Assembly: GCF_900104955.1 (NCBI RefSeq)
Contig: NZ_FNSI01000001.1
Location: 4,188,001 to 4,252,000, forward strand
Reading direction: 5' to 3'
Length of the DNA stretch: 64,000 bases
From: Beijerinckia sp. 28-YEA-48
GTDB taxonomy: Bacteria > Pseudomonadota > Alphaproteobacteria > Rhizobiales > Beijerinckiaceae
In this document: positions 7,563-17,907 of the stretch, piece by piece
How positions within the stretch are numbered: position 1 is the stretch's first letter
How the letters are laid out: every line of letters starts with the position of its first letter
The notes under the pieces: generated by a model
Seen by the model: the letters and a program-made list of their open reading frames with translations, nothing else
What the model was told of the DNA's origin: nothing
Database searches by the model: none
Program-made: the position numbers and the translations under genes

Positions 7563-9323
7563 ATGCCCTATCTCGATACGCCCGAAGGCTTGCCCGACGA
7601 TAAAGTGGCTTGGGGCTCGGACGTCGCGGCGCAGATGCTGCGCCTGTGCGGTTTCAAATATGCGGCTCTCAACCCCGGCGCGAGCTATCGCGGCCTGCAC
7701 GATTCCCTCGTCAATCACCTGGGCAATCGCGATCCCGGCATGCTGCTGTGCCTGCATGAAGACCATGTGGTCGGCATTGCCCATGGCTATGCCAAGGCGA
7801 CCGATACGCCGATGGCCGCCATCGTCCATTCCAATGTCGGCCTGATGCATGCGCATATGGGCATTTTCAATGCCTATTGCGATCGCGTGCCGATGATGAT
7901 CGTCGGCGCCACCGGCCCGGTCGATTCACATCAGCGCCGGCCGTGGATCGACTGGATCCACACCTCGACCGATCAGGCGGCGATGGTGCGCGACATCATC
8001 AAGTTCGACAATATGCCGACCTCGGCGGAAGCCATTGTCGATGCCTTTGCCAAAGCCAATATCACCACCCGGACCGAACCCACCGGGCCGGTCTATGTCA
8101 TCCTTGACGCTGGCCTGCAGGAGCAATCGCTGGAGAAGGTGCCGGCTCTGCCGGACATGAGCCGCTTCCGGCCGCCGGCGCCGCCGCGTGCGCAAAAGGC
8201 CGACATCGACGAAGCCGTGGAGATGATCAAGGCGGCGAAGCGGCCGCTACTGCTCTTCGGGCGTGGCTCGCGCTCGCAGACTCAATGGGATGCGCGTGTG
8301 CAGCTTGCCGAAACCATGGGCGCCTGCGTGATGAGCGATCTCAAGAACGGCGCCATGTTCCCGACCGATCATCCGGCGCACGTGATCGCGCCGTTCAATC
8401 AGCCCGGCAAGGAGCTGCTCGACCTGATCGCCGAAGCCGATCTCGTCATCGCTTTCGAATGGGTCGATCTCAACGGCAGCGTCAGCCCGCCGAAGGGCTC
8501 GTCCTTCTCCGGCAAGGTGATCAACGTCAGCCTGCATCATCATCTGCACAACGGCGCGCATATGGTCTATCAGGGCACGGCGCCAACCGATCTCTTCATT
8601 TCGGCCTCGCCCGCCAGCGTCGTAGAGGATCTCAACGCGGCGCTCGGCAAAGGCAAGAAGGAGCCGTGGCGCGCCGCGATCCGCAAGCCGTATCAGCCAG
8701 GCGACGGCTCGCGTATCCGCATGCAGGATGTCGCGAAAGTGCTGCGCGAAACGGTGGCCGATCCCGACAAGATTTCGCTCGCCGCTCTGGCGCGGCAATG
8801 GCCTTGCGACCAATGGCCGTGGCGCGATCCGGGCGCGTATATGGGCAAGGACGGCGGCGGCGGTATCGGCTCCGGCCCGTCGATCTCGATCGGCGTGGCG
8901 CTGGCCAATGCCGACATGGGCCGCCCGACGGTGGCGGTGCTCGGCGACGGCGATTTCGTCATGGGCAACCATGCGCTGTGGACCGCGGTGCGCCACAAGA
9001 TCCCGCTGCTGGTGCTGATCAACAACAATCAGTCCTATTTCAACGACGAATTGCACCAGGAAGGTGTCGCCAAGCGGCGCAACCGTCCGGTCGGCAACCG
9101 TTGGATCGGCCTGGCCATGGACAAGCCCTATGTCGACATCGCCAAACTGGCTGAGGCGCAGGGCGCGACGGGCATCGGCCCGATCAAAACCCTCGCCGAT
9201 CTGCCGGACGCGATCCGTAAGGGCGTCGATGTGATGATGAATGGTGGCGTCTGCGTCATCGACATCCACGTGCCGCCTGGCACGGAGCGCAACACCAACT
9301 CGACCGGTGAGCGCAATACATAA
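7563..9323 (+). CDS. thiamine diphosphate-dependent enzyme, acetolactate synthase-like
   Basis: This 586-residue protein has the three-domain fold of the acetolactate synthase/benzoylformate decarboxylase superfamily. Glu66 in LCLHEDHVVG is the expected activator of the thiamine ring. The ThDP-Mg motif starts with GDG at residue 461 and ends with NNN at 487-489, the usual spacing. The central domain (about 200-350) looks less conserved, and CDQWPWRDPGAYMGKDGGGGIG precedes the cofactor domain. A true acetolactate synthase would normally lie next to ilvN, which is absent, so a decarboxylase or carboligase role in the local catabolic block is more likely. A strong ribosome site (GGAGG) precedes the ATG. 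Confidence 0.85.
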   Translation: MPYLDTPEGLPDDKVAWGSDVAAQMLRLCGFKYAALNPGASYRGLHDSLVNHLGNRDPGMLLCLHEDHVVGIAHGYAKATDTPMAAIVHSNVGLMHAHMGIFNAYCDRVPMMIVGATGPVDSHQRRPWIDWIHTSTDQAAMVRDIIKFDNMPTSAEAIVDAFAKANITTRTEPTGPVYVILDAGLQEQSLEKVPALPDMSRFRPPAPPRAQKADIDEAVEMIKAAKRPLLLFGRGSRSQTQWDARVQLAETMGACVMSDLKNGAMFPTDHPAHVIAPFNQPGKELLDLIAEADLVIAFEWVDLNGSVSPPKGSSFSGKVINVSLHHHLHNGAHMVYQGTAPTDLFISASPASVVEDLNAALGKGKKEPWRAAIRKPYQPGDGSRIRMQDVAKVLRETVADPDKISLAALARQWPCDQWPWRDPGAYMGKDGGGGIGSGPSISIGVALANADMGRPTVAVLGDGDFVMGNHALWTAVRHKIPLLVLINNNQSYFNDELHQEGVAKRRNRPVGNRWIGLAMDKPYVDIAKLAEAQGATGIGPIKTLADLPDAIRKGVDVMMNGGVCVIDIHVPPGTERNTNSTGERNT

Positions 9324-9360
9324 TGGTATCGGCGGGCCGACAACGGTCCGCCTGATCTTT

Positions 9361-9396
9361 AAAGCCCGGCTCTCCTCGGAGCCGGGCTTTTATTTT
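9361..9396 (+). terminator. Rho-independent terminator of the ThDP-enzyme gene
   Basis: AAAGCCCGGCTC (9361-9372) pairs perfectly with GAGCCGGGCTTT (9379-9390), with a 6-base loop followed by TATTTT. It ends the left catabolic block and may also act on transaldolase transcripts coming the other way. Confidence 0.85.
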
Positions 9397-9409
9397 CAGG
9401 CCTTTGTTT

Positions 9410-10360
9410 TCAAGCTGCTGCTTTCAACCGCGTCTCGACCAGATCGCGCAGGGCGCGCAGATCCTTGGCGAAGAGGCGAATACCTTCCGAGAGTTTCTCG
9501 GTCGCCATAGCATCCTCGTTGAGCTGGAAGCGAAAGGCCTTTTCATCGAGCTTGAAGCGTGCCGGCGCATTCTTCACGGACGCCGGATCGAGACGGCGCG
9601 GCAGCGGCCCGTCGCTCTTGCGCAATTCATCGAGCAGTTGCGGCGAGATGGTCAGGCGATCACAACCAGCCAGCGCTTCGATTTCGCCGATGTTGCGAAA
9701 CGACGCACCCATCACCACCGTCTTCACCCCATGCGCTTTGTAATAGGCATAGATGTTGCGCACCGAGAGCACGCCGGGATCGGTCTCAGCAGTAAAAGTC
9801 TGGCCCGTCGCCTTCACGTGCCAGTCGAGAATGCGGCCGACGAAGGGTGAGACCAGAAAGGCGCCGGCGTCGGCGCAGGCCGCCGCCTGGGTCAACGAGA
9901 ACAGCAAGGTCATGTTGCAGTCGATGCCATCGCGCTGCAGGATCTCGCAGGCCCGTATCCCTTCCCAGGTGGAGGCGAGCTTGATCAGAACGCGGTCCTT
10001 GCCGACGCCGCGCGCGGCATAATCGGCGATCAGCTTCCGCGCCTTCGCCACCATGGCGTCGACATCGAACGACAGATCGGCATCGACTTCCGTCGAGACG
10101 CGGCCAGGAACGATCTTCGAGAGTTCCGTACCGAAACTGACCGCAAGACGATCGGTGACGTCGCTGGTCCTACGGCCCGCACCTGCACCCCAGGTGATCG
10201 CCTCGTCAACGATATGGGCATAGGCCGGCATCTGCGCCGCCTTGAGAATCAGAGTCGGATTGGTCGTGCAATCGGTCGGCTGGAACGCGCGGATAGACTC
10301 CATGTCGCCGGTGTCGGCGACAATGGTGGTCATCGTTTTGAGCTGTTCGAGTTTTGACAT
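9410..10360 (-). CDS. tal: transaldolase
   Basis: This 316-residue enzyme of the non-oxidative pentose phosphate pathway transfers a dihydroxyacetone unit between sugar phosphates. The Schiff-base lysine is Lys127 in [13 protein letters not shown]; the substrate-binding [13 protein letters not shown] and [11 protein letters not shown] segments are intact, as is [11 protein letters not shown]. Length and order match the classical TalB type, not the short TalC/Fsa type. A GTG one codon upstream of the chosen ATG is an alternative start. It converges with the ThDP-enzyme gene across a strong terminator and lies downstream of yceI. Confidence 0.95.
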   Translation of the reverse strand: MSKLEQLKTMTTIVADTGDMESIRAFQPTDCTTNPTLILKAAQMPAYAHIVDEAITWGAGAGRRTSDVTDRLAVSFGTELSKIVPGRVSTEVDADLSFDVDAMVAKARKLIADYAARGVGKDRVLIKLASTWEGIRACEILQRDGIDCNMTLLFSLTQAAACADAGAFLVSPFVGRILDWHVKATGQTFTAETDPGVLSVRNIYAYYKAHGVKTVVMGASFRNIGEIEALAGCDRLTISPQLLDELRKSDGPLPRRLDPASVKNAPARFKLDEKAFRFQLNEDAMATEKLSEGIRLFAKDLRALRDLVETRLKAAA

Positions 10361-10386
10361 CACATCTGTCCTATCTGCGACCTGTC

Positions 10387-10980
10387 TTATTCAGCGGGAG
10401 GTTGCGTGGTCAGCACGAAATCGACCATCGCCGTGATCAAGGGATATCCCTTATCAATGCCAAATTCGAGGCGGTTGATCCGGCCCCGGGCGGTAAATCG
10501 CGCCTGCCCCGGCGGCTCATCGGGCGTGATGGTGGCGACCACCGACAGCGGTCGGGTGACACCGCGCAGGGTCAGATCGCCATCAAAGCGGACACGGCGC
10601 GCGTCGAGGCGCGTCATGACGCGAGATATGAACGTCATCTCAGGATATTGCGCCACATTGAGAATGGCCGGACCACTGAGAAATGCGTTGTAGCGCGGAC
10701 CACCAGCGTCGAAAGCGCGGGTATTGACCGCGATCGCCAGCCGACTGCGCTCAGGCCGGTCGAGATCGACATGAATCTGGCCCTTCACCTCACGGAACCA
10801 GCCACCCTTCACCGGCAGAATGAAGGACTCCACCGTCGCGCGCACCGACATGTCGCCAGGAGGAATGACGATCGGCTTGCTGACAGGGGTGCGCGGCGTG
10901 GCGGCACGCGCCGGCCCCTGCGCCATCGCGGCGGCGGAAGGCCAGATCATGATCGCTGTCGCCAGCAGAAACAGTTTCAT
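10387..10980 (-). CDS. YceI-family periplasmic protein
   Basis: This 197-residue secreted protein has the YceI lipocalin-like beta-barrel, a family that binds isoprenoid-type lipids such as polyprenyl chains. The start at 10980 is chosen because it begins a clear signal peptide ([21 protein letters not shown]). Conserved features are [16 protein letters not shown], the [23 protein letters not shown] block, and [16 protein letters not shown] longer frame upstream is not needed. It is followed by tal on the same strand, 26 bp away, so the two may share a transcript. Confidence 0.85.
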   Translation of the reverse strand: MKLFLLATAIMIWPSAAAMAQGPARAATPRTPVSKPIVIPPGDMSVRATVESFILPVKGGWFREVKGQIHVDLDRPERSRLAIAVNTRAFDAGGPRYNAFLSGPAILNVAQYPEMTFISRVMTRLDARRVRFDGDLTLRGVTRPLSVVATITPDEPPGQARFTARGRINRLEFGIDKGYPLITAMVDFVLTTQPPAE

Positions 10981-11167
10981 CCTCAGTGCCCGAGGCCGGA
11001 AGAACAAAAGCATCGCATGGCATCCACGGTCGAGAAAGTGGCAATTCCATGGACGCATTAACCGTCACCGCCGTTGCGCGATCGGCCCGGCGGACGAAGT
11101 CCGCATATTCATTACCCATTCATGACAGAAGGTTCACCTTGGCCGTGTGTTCACCAAGGAGGTCGCG

Positions 11168-11392
11168 ATGTCGCTGATCAAATCACTGGGCGTTGCTCTT
11201 GCCGTTGTCGTGGGCGGCGTTGCGCTTGCCGGCTGCACGCCAGACGGGCCACGCTACGGCTATGGATATGGCCACGGCCCCGTCTATGCCGGCTCGAGCT
11301 ATGGCTATGCCCGGCCTTATTACAGCCGGCCTTACTATGGCGGCGGCTATTACGGTGGTGGTGGCTACTACGGCGGCTATCGCGGTTATTGA
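11168..11392 (+). CDS. small Gly/Tyr-rich lipoprotein
   Basis: This 74-residue protein begins after a strong ribosome site (AAGGAGGT). It has a lipoprotein signal peptide ending in the lipobox LAGC, so Cys22 should be lipidated. The mature part is low-complexity, made of repeated YGYG, YYGGG and RPYY units. Similar glycine/tyrosine-rich small lipoproteins are common in rhizobial envelopes, but their function is not known. A strong terminator follows at 11420. I do not recognise a specific family. Confidence 0.75.
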   Translation: MSLIKSLGVALAVVVGGVALAGCTPDGPRYGYGYGHGPVYAGSSYGYARPYYSRPYYGGGYYGGGGYYGGYRGY

Positions 11393-11419
11393 TCGACCGG
11401 CTTCGGTCCTTAAATGACA

Positions 11420-11449
11420 TTACGGCGCCCTGCGGCGCCGTAATTTTTT
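11420..11449 (+). terminator. Rho-independent terminator after the small lipoprotein gene
   Basis: TTACGGCGCC (11420-11429) pairs perfectly with GGCGCCGTAA (11434-11443); the loop is CTGC and six T residues follow. Confidence 0.9.
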
Positions 11450-11488
11450 GCGTTCCGATACACGAACCGGCGGCTGGCAAACGCCACA

Positions 11489-12940
11489 CTAAAAGCTGCG
11501 TACGATACGCATACGAGCACCCCAGTTGTTGGGGCTGACGGCGGCGAGCGTGCCAAGACCAACCGGAGCCGACAAGGGCAGGCTTTGGTTCAAGCGCGCA
11601 TAGGTGACTTCGGAGATGATGTTGAAGTTCTGCACGGGCGACCAGACGAGCTGCGCCCACCCTTGCCAGATCGAAGCCTTCGACACACCACCCTCTTGCC
11701 AGGCGGTGGCCTGACCGACGCGGCCCGGGGTGAGATGGGAGTAAGCCGCATAGAGATGCGTGCGCAAGGTCGGCGTCCAATAATGCGTGAACACGGCCAT
11801 CGCGTGGAAGACCTTGAGCTGTTCGCCGCTGCCAACACTACAAGCCGCGTTCATGCAGTAGATGGTGAAATTGCGATCGGCACGCAAGAAGCCGCCCATG
11901 AAAGCGGCCACATCGAACCAGTCACCATTAGCGCCGCTGGACCACACGTATTCCTGGGCACCGACGCTATAGCCCGCCGCGATTTCAAATTTATCGCCCG
12001 CAGCGAGCATCGGCAGGTTGATCCGCAGACCGCCGGTCACCGCCCAGCCGGTCGCGCTGATCTGCGCGCCGTTATTGCCGACAACCGCGAGCGGCAAATT
12101 GCCGAACGTCGCCGAGTTGCGCACGACGACGCCGGCGACCTTGGCGGCGCCCCACGATTGATCGACCTGGAACGTGCCAACCAGCGCCGGCAGACGTGTC
12201 GCGTTCGGCCCTGCTGTCGCCGCCGTGGCCGTGAACGGATTGGCTCCCAACGTGCCGGTCGTCATGGAGATCGGCCGGGTCCGGTCCTCGATACCAAACG
12301 TGGCCGAGAAGCCGCTGCCGAAGGTGAGGGTGTAGGTGAGCTGCGGCACAAAGGGCGGATGACCGTCACCAGCCGATGAAGACAGCAGCGGCGTGTCTCT
12401 CAAAAAGAGAGAGTTCATGAGCGCCATGCCGGCGGTAAAGCCAGCAAAACGAATATAGGCGAATTCAATGCCGGTGCCAGGACCATTGCCGGAGGCAAAA
12501 AAGCCGTTCGGGTAACCCGGCGGTGCATTCATGATGCCCGAAAGACCGGAGACGCGAATACTCATCGCGGTCTGCAGGGTGCCCCAGGCGGTTTGCGTGC
12601 GCGCGTCCATGGTGACGCTGGCGCGCAGGTTGTCACCGATCGTATCCACGGCGTTGGCGGAGACAAAGGTGCCGGCGGCGACGCCATTACCCACCGTGGA
12701 GCGATGAGCGACAGCATTTTTTGCCGGCACGTATGACATGTCATAACGGACGCGGCCGCCGACCTTCAGGCAGGTATCAGTGCCCGGAATCCAATAGTAG
12801 CCCGTGCCGTAAGCGTCACAGACACGGACGTATTCGACCGGTGCTGACTTGCGAGTTGGTAGGTCCGCCGCCTGGCTCGTGACGGATGTCAATAGTGTAG
12901 CGCCGCTCGCAGCGAGCGCTAAGCCTCCCAGAATTCTCAT
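11489..12940 (-). CDS. outer-membrane porin, Porin_2 family (Omp2-like)
   Basis: This 483-residue general porin belongs to the alphaproteobacterial Porin_2 group, which forms trimeric 16-strand channels. The signal peptide ends in SQAADL. The diagnostic N-terminal block VCDAYGTGYYWIPGTDTCLKVGG, with its two cysteines, is present, as is the closing aromatic residue (RIVRSF) used by the BAM machinery. Many segments alternate polar and hydrophobic residues as in beta-barrels. A 590-bp AT-richer region upstream probably carries its promoter and regulatory sites. It converges with the small lipoprotein gene, which has its own terminator. Confidence 0.9.
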   Translation of the reverse strand: MRILGGLALAASGATLLTSVTSQAADLPTRKSAPVEYVRVCDAYGTGYYWIPGTDTCLKVGGRVRYDMSYVPAKNAVAHRSTVGNGVAAGTFVSANAVDTIGDNLRASVTMDARTQTAWGTLQTAMSIRVSGLSGIMNAPPGYPNGFFASGNGPGTGIEFAYIRFAGFTAGMALMNSLFLRDTPLLSSSAGDGHPPFVPQLTYTLTFGSGFSATFGIEDRTRPISMTTGTLGANPFTATAATAGPNATRLPALVGTFQVDQSWGAAKVAGVVVRNSATFGNLPLAVVGNNGAQISATGWAVTGGLRINLPMLAAGDKFEIAAGYSVGAQEYVWSSGANGDWFDVAAFMGGFLRADRNFTIYCMNAACSVGSGEQLKVFHAMAVFTHYWTPTLRTHLYAAYSHLTPGRVGQATAWQEGGVSKASIWQGWAQLVWSPVQNFNIISEVTYARLNQSLPLSAPVGLGTLAAVSPNNWGARMRIVRSF

Positions 12941-13530
12941 TCATCCCCCCAAAGGATAACGTACGATTGTTTGACGCGGCCAGGCGACAACCAAAATGAA
13001 TGAGAACACAGTGCCTAATTTCTAACCATTGCTGAAATGCGAATGGCGGCCACGCGCTCCACTTTCGATACATGGAGCGGCGAAAACAACGTGCCGACGT
13101 GTTTAAACGCAACGCTTCTGCTGCGATCGGCATTCAAGCCACTTGGCTGTTATTGTTGGCAGTTAGTCGCAATGTGAGAGAGCTTGAATGAGTGCCGCGC
13201 GCTTCGTTCTCGCAGATCATTCTCAATCATTTTAATGTTGAAAGACTCGCGCATTGTGAGTTGAAGCGAGAGCGATCACTTTGCCGAAAGCGCAAACTGC
13301 AACATGCGAAGTGCAAGGAAGCCTGACGATTACTAGTAGTTTTACTAGTAGATTAATACTGGTCATCGCTTCGCACGTGCATCGATCGATTCGATCATCC
13401 ATGCTCGTTGCGCGTGTTAGAGCTTCCCGTCGAGATCGACTGCACGGGCTGGCTCGTCGCCAATTGCTCCGTGCAGCCGGCACGCAATGAATGCCTTCGA
13501 ACTTGGAATGCTTCTTCGAACTTGCCTTCC
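12941..13530. other. 590-bp non-coding region upstream of the porin gene
   Basis: No reading frame here looks like a real gene. The region is richer in A+T than its surroundings, as expected for a long 5' regulatory region of a highly expressed porin. It contains a duplicated TTACTAGTAG motif (13330-13351, separate entry). A small regulatory RNA could be encoded here, but I see no clear hairpin with a T-run. Confidence 0.5.
13330..13351. promoter_or_regulatory. tandem TTACTAGTAG repeats, operator-like
   Basis: TTACTAGTAG occurs at 13330-13339 and again at 13342-13351, with a 12-bp period. Because each unit contains TACTAGTA, a palindrome, the pair is also an inverted repeat. It lies about 390 bp upstream of the porin start and 180 bp past the end of the Rieske oxygenase gene. 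The cognate regulator is unknown. Confidence 0.4.
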
Positions 13531-14619
13531 TCACTCCGCCGCGATGGCTGGTGGCTGCGCCACGCGCGCATCATCGGCAAGCATGATCGGGCGAACAACG
13601 GCGCGTGGATCTTCCTGCTCGCGCTTGATCAACTCGTTCAGCAGGCGGCGCCCCTGTACCGGCGCGATATCGACCTTGACCGCCGTCTGCGGAATCGACG
13701 GCATGCCCTCGGCTTGCAAACAGCGATCCTGGAGTTCGACAATCCGCTGGTCTTCATCGAACGTGTGAACGATCGCCTTCTTCAGGCCCTCGCCAAGCGG
13801 CGCATCCTCAAGACGGAAGTTGCGGCAGACAGCCCAGAAATAATGGGTCGAATGTTCAGTCTCCGGCGTCAACAGATGGAGCACACGGAAGATGGCTGCC
13901 TTCTCGCGATCAGTGCCAACCGGATAGGCGCCCACGTCGGTCATGTTAATGCCAGGCGGCATGAAGACCGCGATCTGCCAGCGATCGATCTTGCCGGTGT
14001 GATTGAGCATCAGCGAGAAGAACGGCGGCGGATCGATATTCGGCATTTCGCGATGGGCGCGCACCACGAGGCCGCTATCAATGCTCGTCACCACCGGCGC
14101 ATCGGCAACGGCCGAATTGCCAATGGTCTCGCGATGCACATAGGTCTCATGGGACAGGTCGAGCAGATTGTCGGTCAGCAGCCGATAGTCGGCCTTCATG
14201 TGGTGATAGCCGGTGGTCGGTGTCCAGCCGGCTGCATCGAGCCAATGCAGATCGGGAATGAGATCTTCATCAGCGAGTTCAGGCGCGCCAAGCCACAGCC
14301 ACACCAGCGCATGGCGCTCGGCGACGGGAAACAATTTGACCTGTGCTGTCTTCGGCAAGGTGTCCTGACCCGGAACGTGCGTGCAGCCACCTTGGGCGTT
14401 GAAGCGCAGGCCGTGATAGCCGCATTGCACCTGATCCTGCACGATCTCGCCCAGCGACAATGGCACCAGGCGATGCGGGCAGCGATCTTCCATGGCGACA
14501 AGCTTGTTCTGCGACGTGCGCCACAGGATCACCGCCTGATTGAGGAGTTTGCGCGCCAGCAGTTTCTGGCCAACTTCCTGCGCGAAGCCGGCAATGTACC
14601 AGCAGTTCTTGATCCACAT
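13531..14619 (-). CDS. Rieske non-heme iron oxygenase (VanA-like)
   Basis: This 362-residue oxygenase component has a Rieske [2Fe-2S] site (Cys47 and His49 in CPHR; Cys66 and His69 in CGYHG). The mononuclear iron motif N-x2-D-x2-H-x4-H has Asn151, Asp154, His157 and His162. Relatives such as vanillate O-demethylase attack methoxy groups or aromatic rings. The start at 14619 (MWIKNCWYIAG) matches the usual family start. No reductase gene is adjacent, so electrons must come from elsewhere. It diverges from a MarR gene, its probable regulator, across 220 bp containing an inverted repeat. Confidence 0.9.
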   Translation of the reverse strand: MWIKNCWYIAGFAQEVGQKLLARKLLNQAVILWRTSQNKLVAMEDRCPHRLVPLSLGEIVQDQVQCGYHGLRFNAQGGCTHVPGQDTLPKTAQVKLFPVAERHALVWLWLGAPELADEDLIPDLHWLDAAGWTPTTGYHHMKADYRLLTDNLLDLSHETYVHRETIGNSAVADAPVVTSIDSGLVVRAHREMPNIDPPPFFSLMLNHTGKIDRWQIAVFMPPGINMTDVGAYPVGTDREKAAIFRVLHLLTPETEHSTHYFWAVCRNFRLEDAPLGEGLKKAIVHTFDEDQRIVELQDRCLQAEGMPSIPQTAVKVDIAPVQGRRLLNELIKREQEDPRAVVRPIMLADDARVAQPPAIAAE

Positions 14620-14649
14620 GGTTCCAACCCTCCCACACATTCGACGCGA

Positions 14650-14672
14650 ACCAACCGCCTGCTATGGTTGGT
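14650..14672. promoter_or_regulatory. inverted repeat ACCAACC-N9-GGTTGGT
   Basis: A perfect 7-bp inverted repeat with a 9-base spacer lies 31 bp upstream of the Rieske oxygenase start and in the divergent region shared with the MarR gene. Its size and position fit an operator for that MarR regulator; this is inference. Confidence 0.45.
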
Positions 14673-14839
14673 GCCCTCATCGATGGCGCATGCCCTCCCA
14701 GGCCCTACGTCCTTGCACCGCCGCAGCGTCCGGAATAAGATTTCACACGGAATTACTTTTCGCAAGAGAAGTGGCCTAAAAATAATAAGAGCCGCTCCAA
14801 TGAATCCAATTAATACCACTATTACTGATAGATAGATCC

Positions 14840-15352
14840 ATGGGAAGCAATCGAAACGACACCGAAGAGCTAGACAATAATATTCCGCATGGAGCGACTT
14901 CGGAGGTCGCCGCCTTCGATTTTAGTGAATTCGTGCCCTATCTGATGAACAAGGCGACGCTTGCCATCCTGCCGCTCTTCACCCCAACGCTGAAATCCCA
15001 CGACGTGACGTTGGCCGGGTGGCGTATCCTGGCGACTTTGCACAAGTCGCACGCGCTGCGGGTGCGCGAACTCCTCCATCTCACCGCGCTCGAGCCGCCA
15101 ACCTTGTCGCGGACCCTGGCCGATCTTGAGCAGCGTAAACTCATCGTGCGCATGCCGAGCGAAGAAGATGCGCGCGGCATTCTCGTCGAGGCGACGCCGG
15201 AAGGCATTGCTCTGGCCGAGGCCTCGATCCCCGATGCCATCGCGCTTCAGAAAACGGCGCTGCGCGATTTCAGCGCCGATGAGACAGATTTCCTGATTCG
15301 ACTGCTCAAACGCATTCGGCAGAACGTAGCGCCAGACGCAGAGCGGCGTTGA
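14840..15352 (+). CDS. MarR-family transcriptional regulator
   Basis: This 170-residue protein has a winged helix-turn-helix of the MarR type: VTLAGWRILATLHKSHALRVRELL, then the recognition helix LEPPTLSRTLADLEQRKLI and the wing RMPSEEDARGILVEATPEG. MarR proteins are usually dimeric repressors released by aromatic ligands. The N-terminal 30 residues are acidic and variable. It is transcribed away from the Rieske oxygenase and toward the nitronate monooxygenase (74 bp gap), so it may control both. The ligand is presumably the oxygenase substrate. Confidence 0.88.
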   Translation: MGSNRNDTEELDNNIPHGATSEVAAFDFSEFVPYLMNKATLAILPLFTPTLKSHDVTLAGWRILATLHKSHALRVRELLHLTALEPPTLSRTLADLEQRKLIVRMPSEEDARGILVEATPEGIALAEASIPDAIALQKTALRDFSADETDFLIRLLKRIRQNVAPDAERR

Positions 15353-15425
15353 ACGCCAGATGGGTCCACCAAAGTGCAAAACACTGTAGTGTGGCTTCAT
15401 CATCGGCCTTGCACGAGACGCTGAC

Positions 15426-16484
15426 ATGTTCGAACACCTCGCCATCCCCATCATCCAGGCGCCCATGCTGGGCGCGACCACGCAGACGATCGCCATCGCC
15501 GTATCGAAGACCGGCGCAATGGGTTCCTTCGCCGCTGCCGGCTCGACGGCGGAGCAGATCATCGAGGGGGTCAAGGCCATGCGCGCGGAGACCGACCGTC
15601 CCTTCGCCGTCAATCTCTTCGTGCTTGATCCGGTCGATCCGCCACCGGCCATGGTGGCCGACGCCATGGCGCGGTTGGCGCCCTGGCGCGAACGTTATGG
15701 CCTGCCGGCGCAATCGATTCCCAATTCATGGGCGCAGGCTTTCGCGCCGCAATTCGCCGCGCTTGTCGAAGCCGCGCCACCGGCGGCGTCCTTCACCTTC
15801 GGCTGCCTGACGCGCGAACAGGCGCGTGCGCTGAAAGCGCGCGGCACTTATGTCATCGGCACCGCCACGACGGTGGCGGAAGCCAAGCATTGGGCCGAGA
15901 TCGGCGCCGACGCAATTTGCGCGCAAGGCATCGAAGCCGGCGGTCATCGCGGCACATTTCTCAAGACCATGCCCGAATCCTCAATCGGCACGATGGCTTT
16001 GGTGCCGACCATTCGCCAGGCGGTGAACCTGCCTGTTGTCGCTGCCGGTGGCATTATGGATGGCGCCGGTGTCGCCGCGGCCTTGGCGCTTGGCGCCGTC
16101 GCAGTGCAGCTGGGCAGCGCCTTTTTGCTCTCCGACGAAGTGACGGTGTCGGCGCCCTGGCGCAAAGCGATCGAGACCGCGCCTGACGATCCGACGCGAC
16201 TGACACGGGCCATCTCGGGGCGCTATGCGCGTGGCATCGACAATGAATTCATGGCGGCGATGCGCCCGATCGAGGATGAGATTCCGCCTTATCCGATTCA
16301 GAACGCCCTGACGCAGGAGTTGCGCGCCGCGGCTACAAAGGCGGGATCGACGGACGTACTCTCGCTCTGGGCCGGACAGGCGATCAAACTGGCGCGGCCA
16401 GGTCCGGCGGCGCGCATCGTTGAGGATTTATGGGCGGATGCGCGGGCGGTGATGCGGCGTTCGGCGGAGAAATATGCGGGCTGA
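15426..16484 (+). CDS. nitronate monooxygenase (2-nitropropane dioxygenase family)
   Basis: This is a 352-residue FMN-dependent TIM-barrel enzyme that oxidises alkyl nitronates such as propionate 3-nitronate. The flavin-site start IPIIQAPMLGA, the catalytic-histidine motif EAGGHRG, VVAAGGIMDG and VQLGSAFLL are all present. The C-terminus follows class I enzymes. Members of the family are often placed near aromatic or nitro-compound degradation genes. It follows the MarR gene on the same strand and converges with ccrM, whose stop codon is 6 bp away. Confidence 0.9.
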   Translation: MFEHLAIPIIQAPMLGATTQTIAIAVSKTGAMGSFAAAGSTAEQIIEGVKAMRAETDRPFAVNLFVLDPVDPPPAMVADAMARLAPWRERYGLPAQSIPNSWAQAFAPQFAALVEAAPPAASFTFGCLTREQARALKARGTYVIGTATTVAEAKHWAEIGADAICAQGIEAGGHRGTFLKTMPESSIGTMALVPTIRQAVNLPVVAAGGIMDGAGVAAALALGAVAVQLGSAFLLSDEVTVSAPWRKAIETAPDDPTRLTRAISGRYARGIDNEFMAAMRPIEDEIPPYPIQNALTQELRAAATKAGSTDVLSLWAGQAIKLARPGPAARIVEDLWADARAVMRRSAEKYAG

Positions 16485-16490
16485 GTTATC

Positions 16491-17849
<1,359 letters not shown>

Positions 17850-17907
17850 TTAACAGCGGGTTACGGCTGCGACGCTTCTTGATACTTCTTTGGCGCTTTT
17901 GGACGCC

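Noticed and set aside
7563..9323. Acetolactate synthase (ilvB) assignment for the ThDP enzyme
   Set aside because: No ilvN or ilvC lies next to it and the neighbourhood is catabolic, so the anabolic name is not supported.
12941..13530. A possible tRNA or structured RNA gene in the porin leader region
   Set aside because: No cloverleaf, CCA end or strong hairpin with T-run could be found by eye.
14800..14835. A tiny ORF (MNPINTTITDR) just before the MarR gene, as a possible leader peptide
   Set aside because: No ribosome site precedes it, there is no paired hairpin system, and the length is within chance for AT-rich leader DNA.
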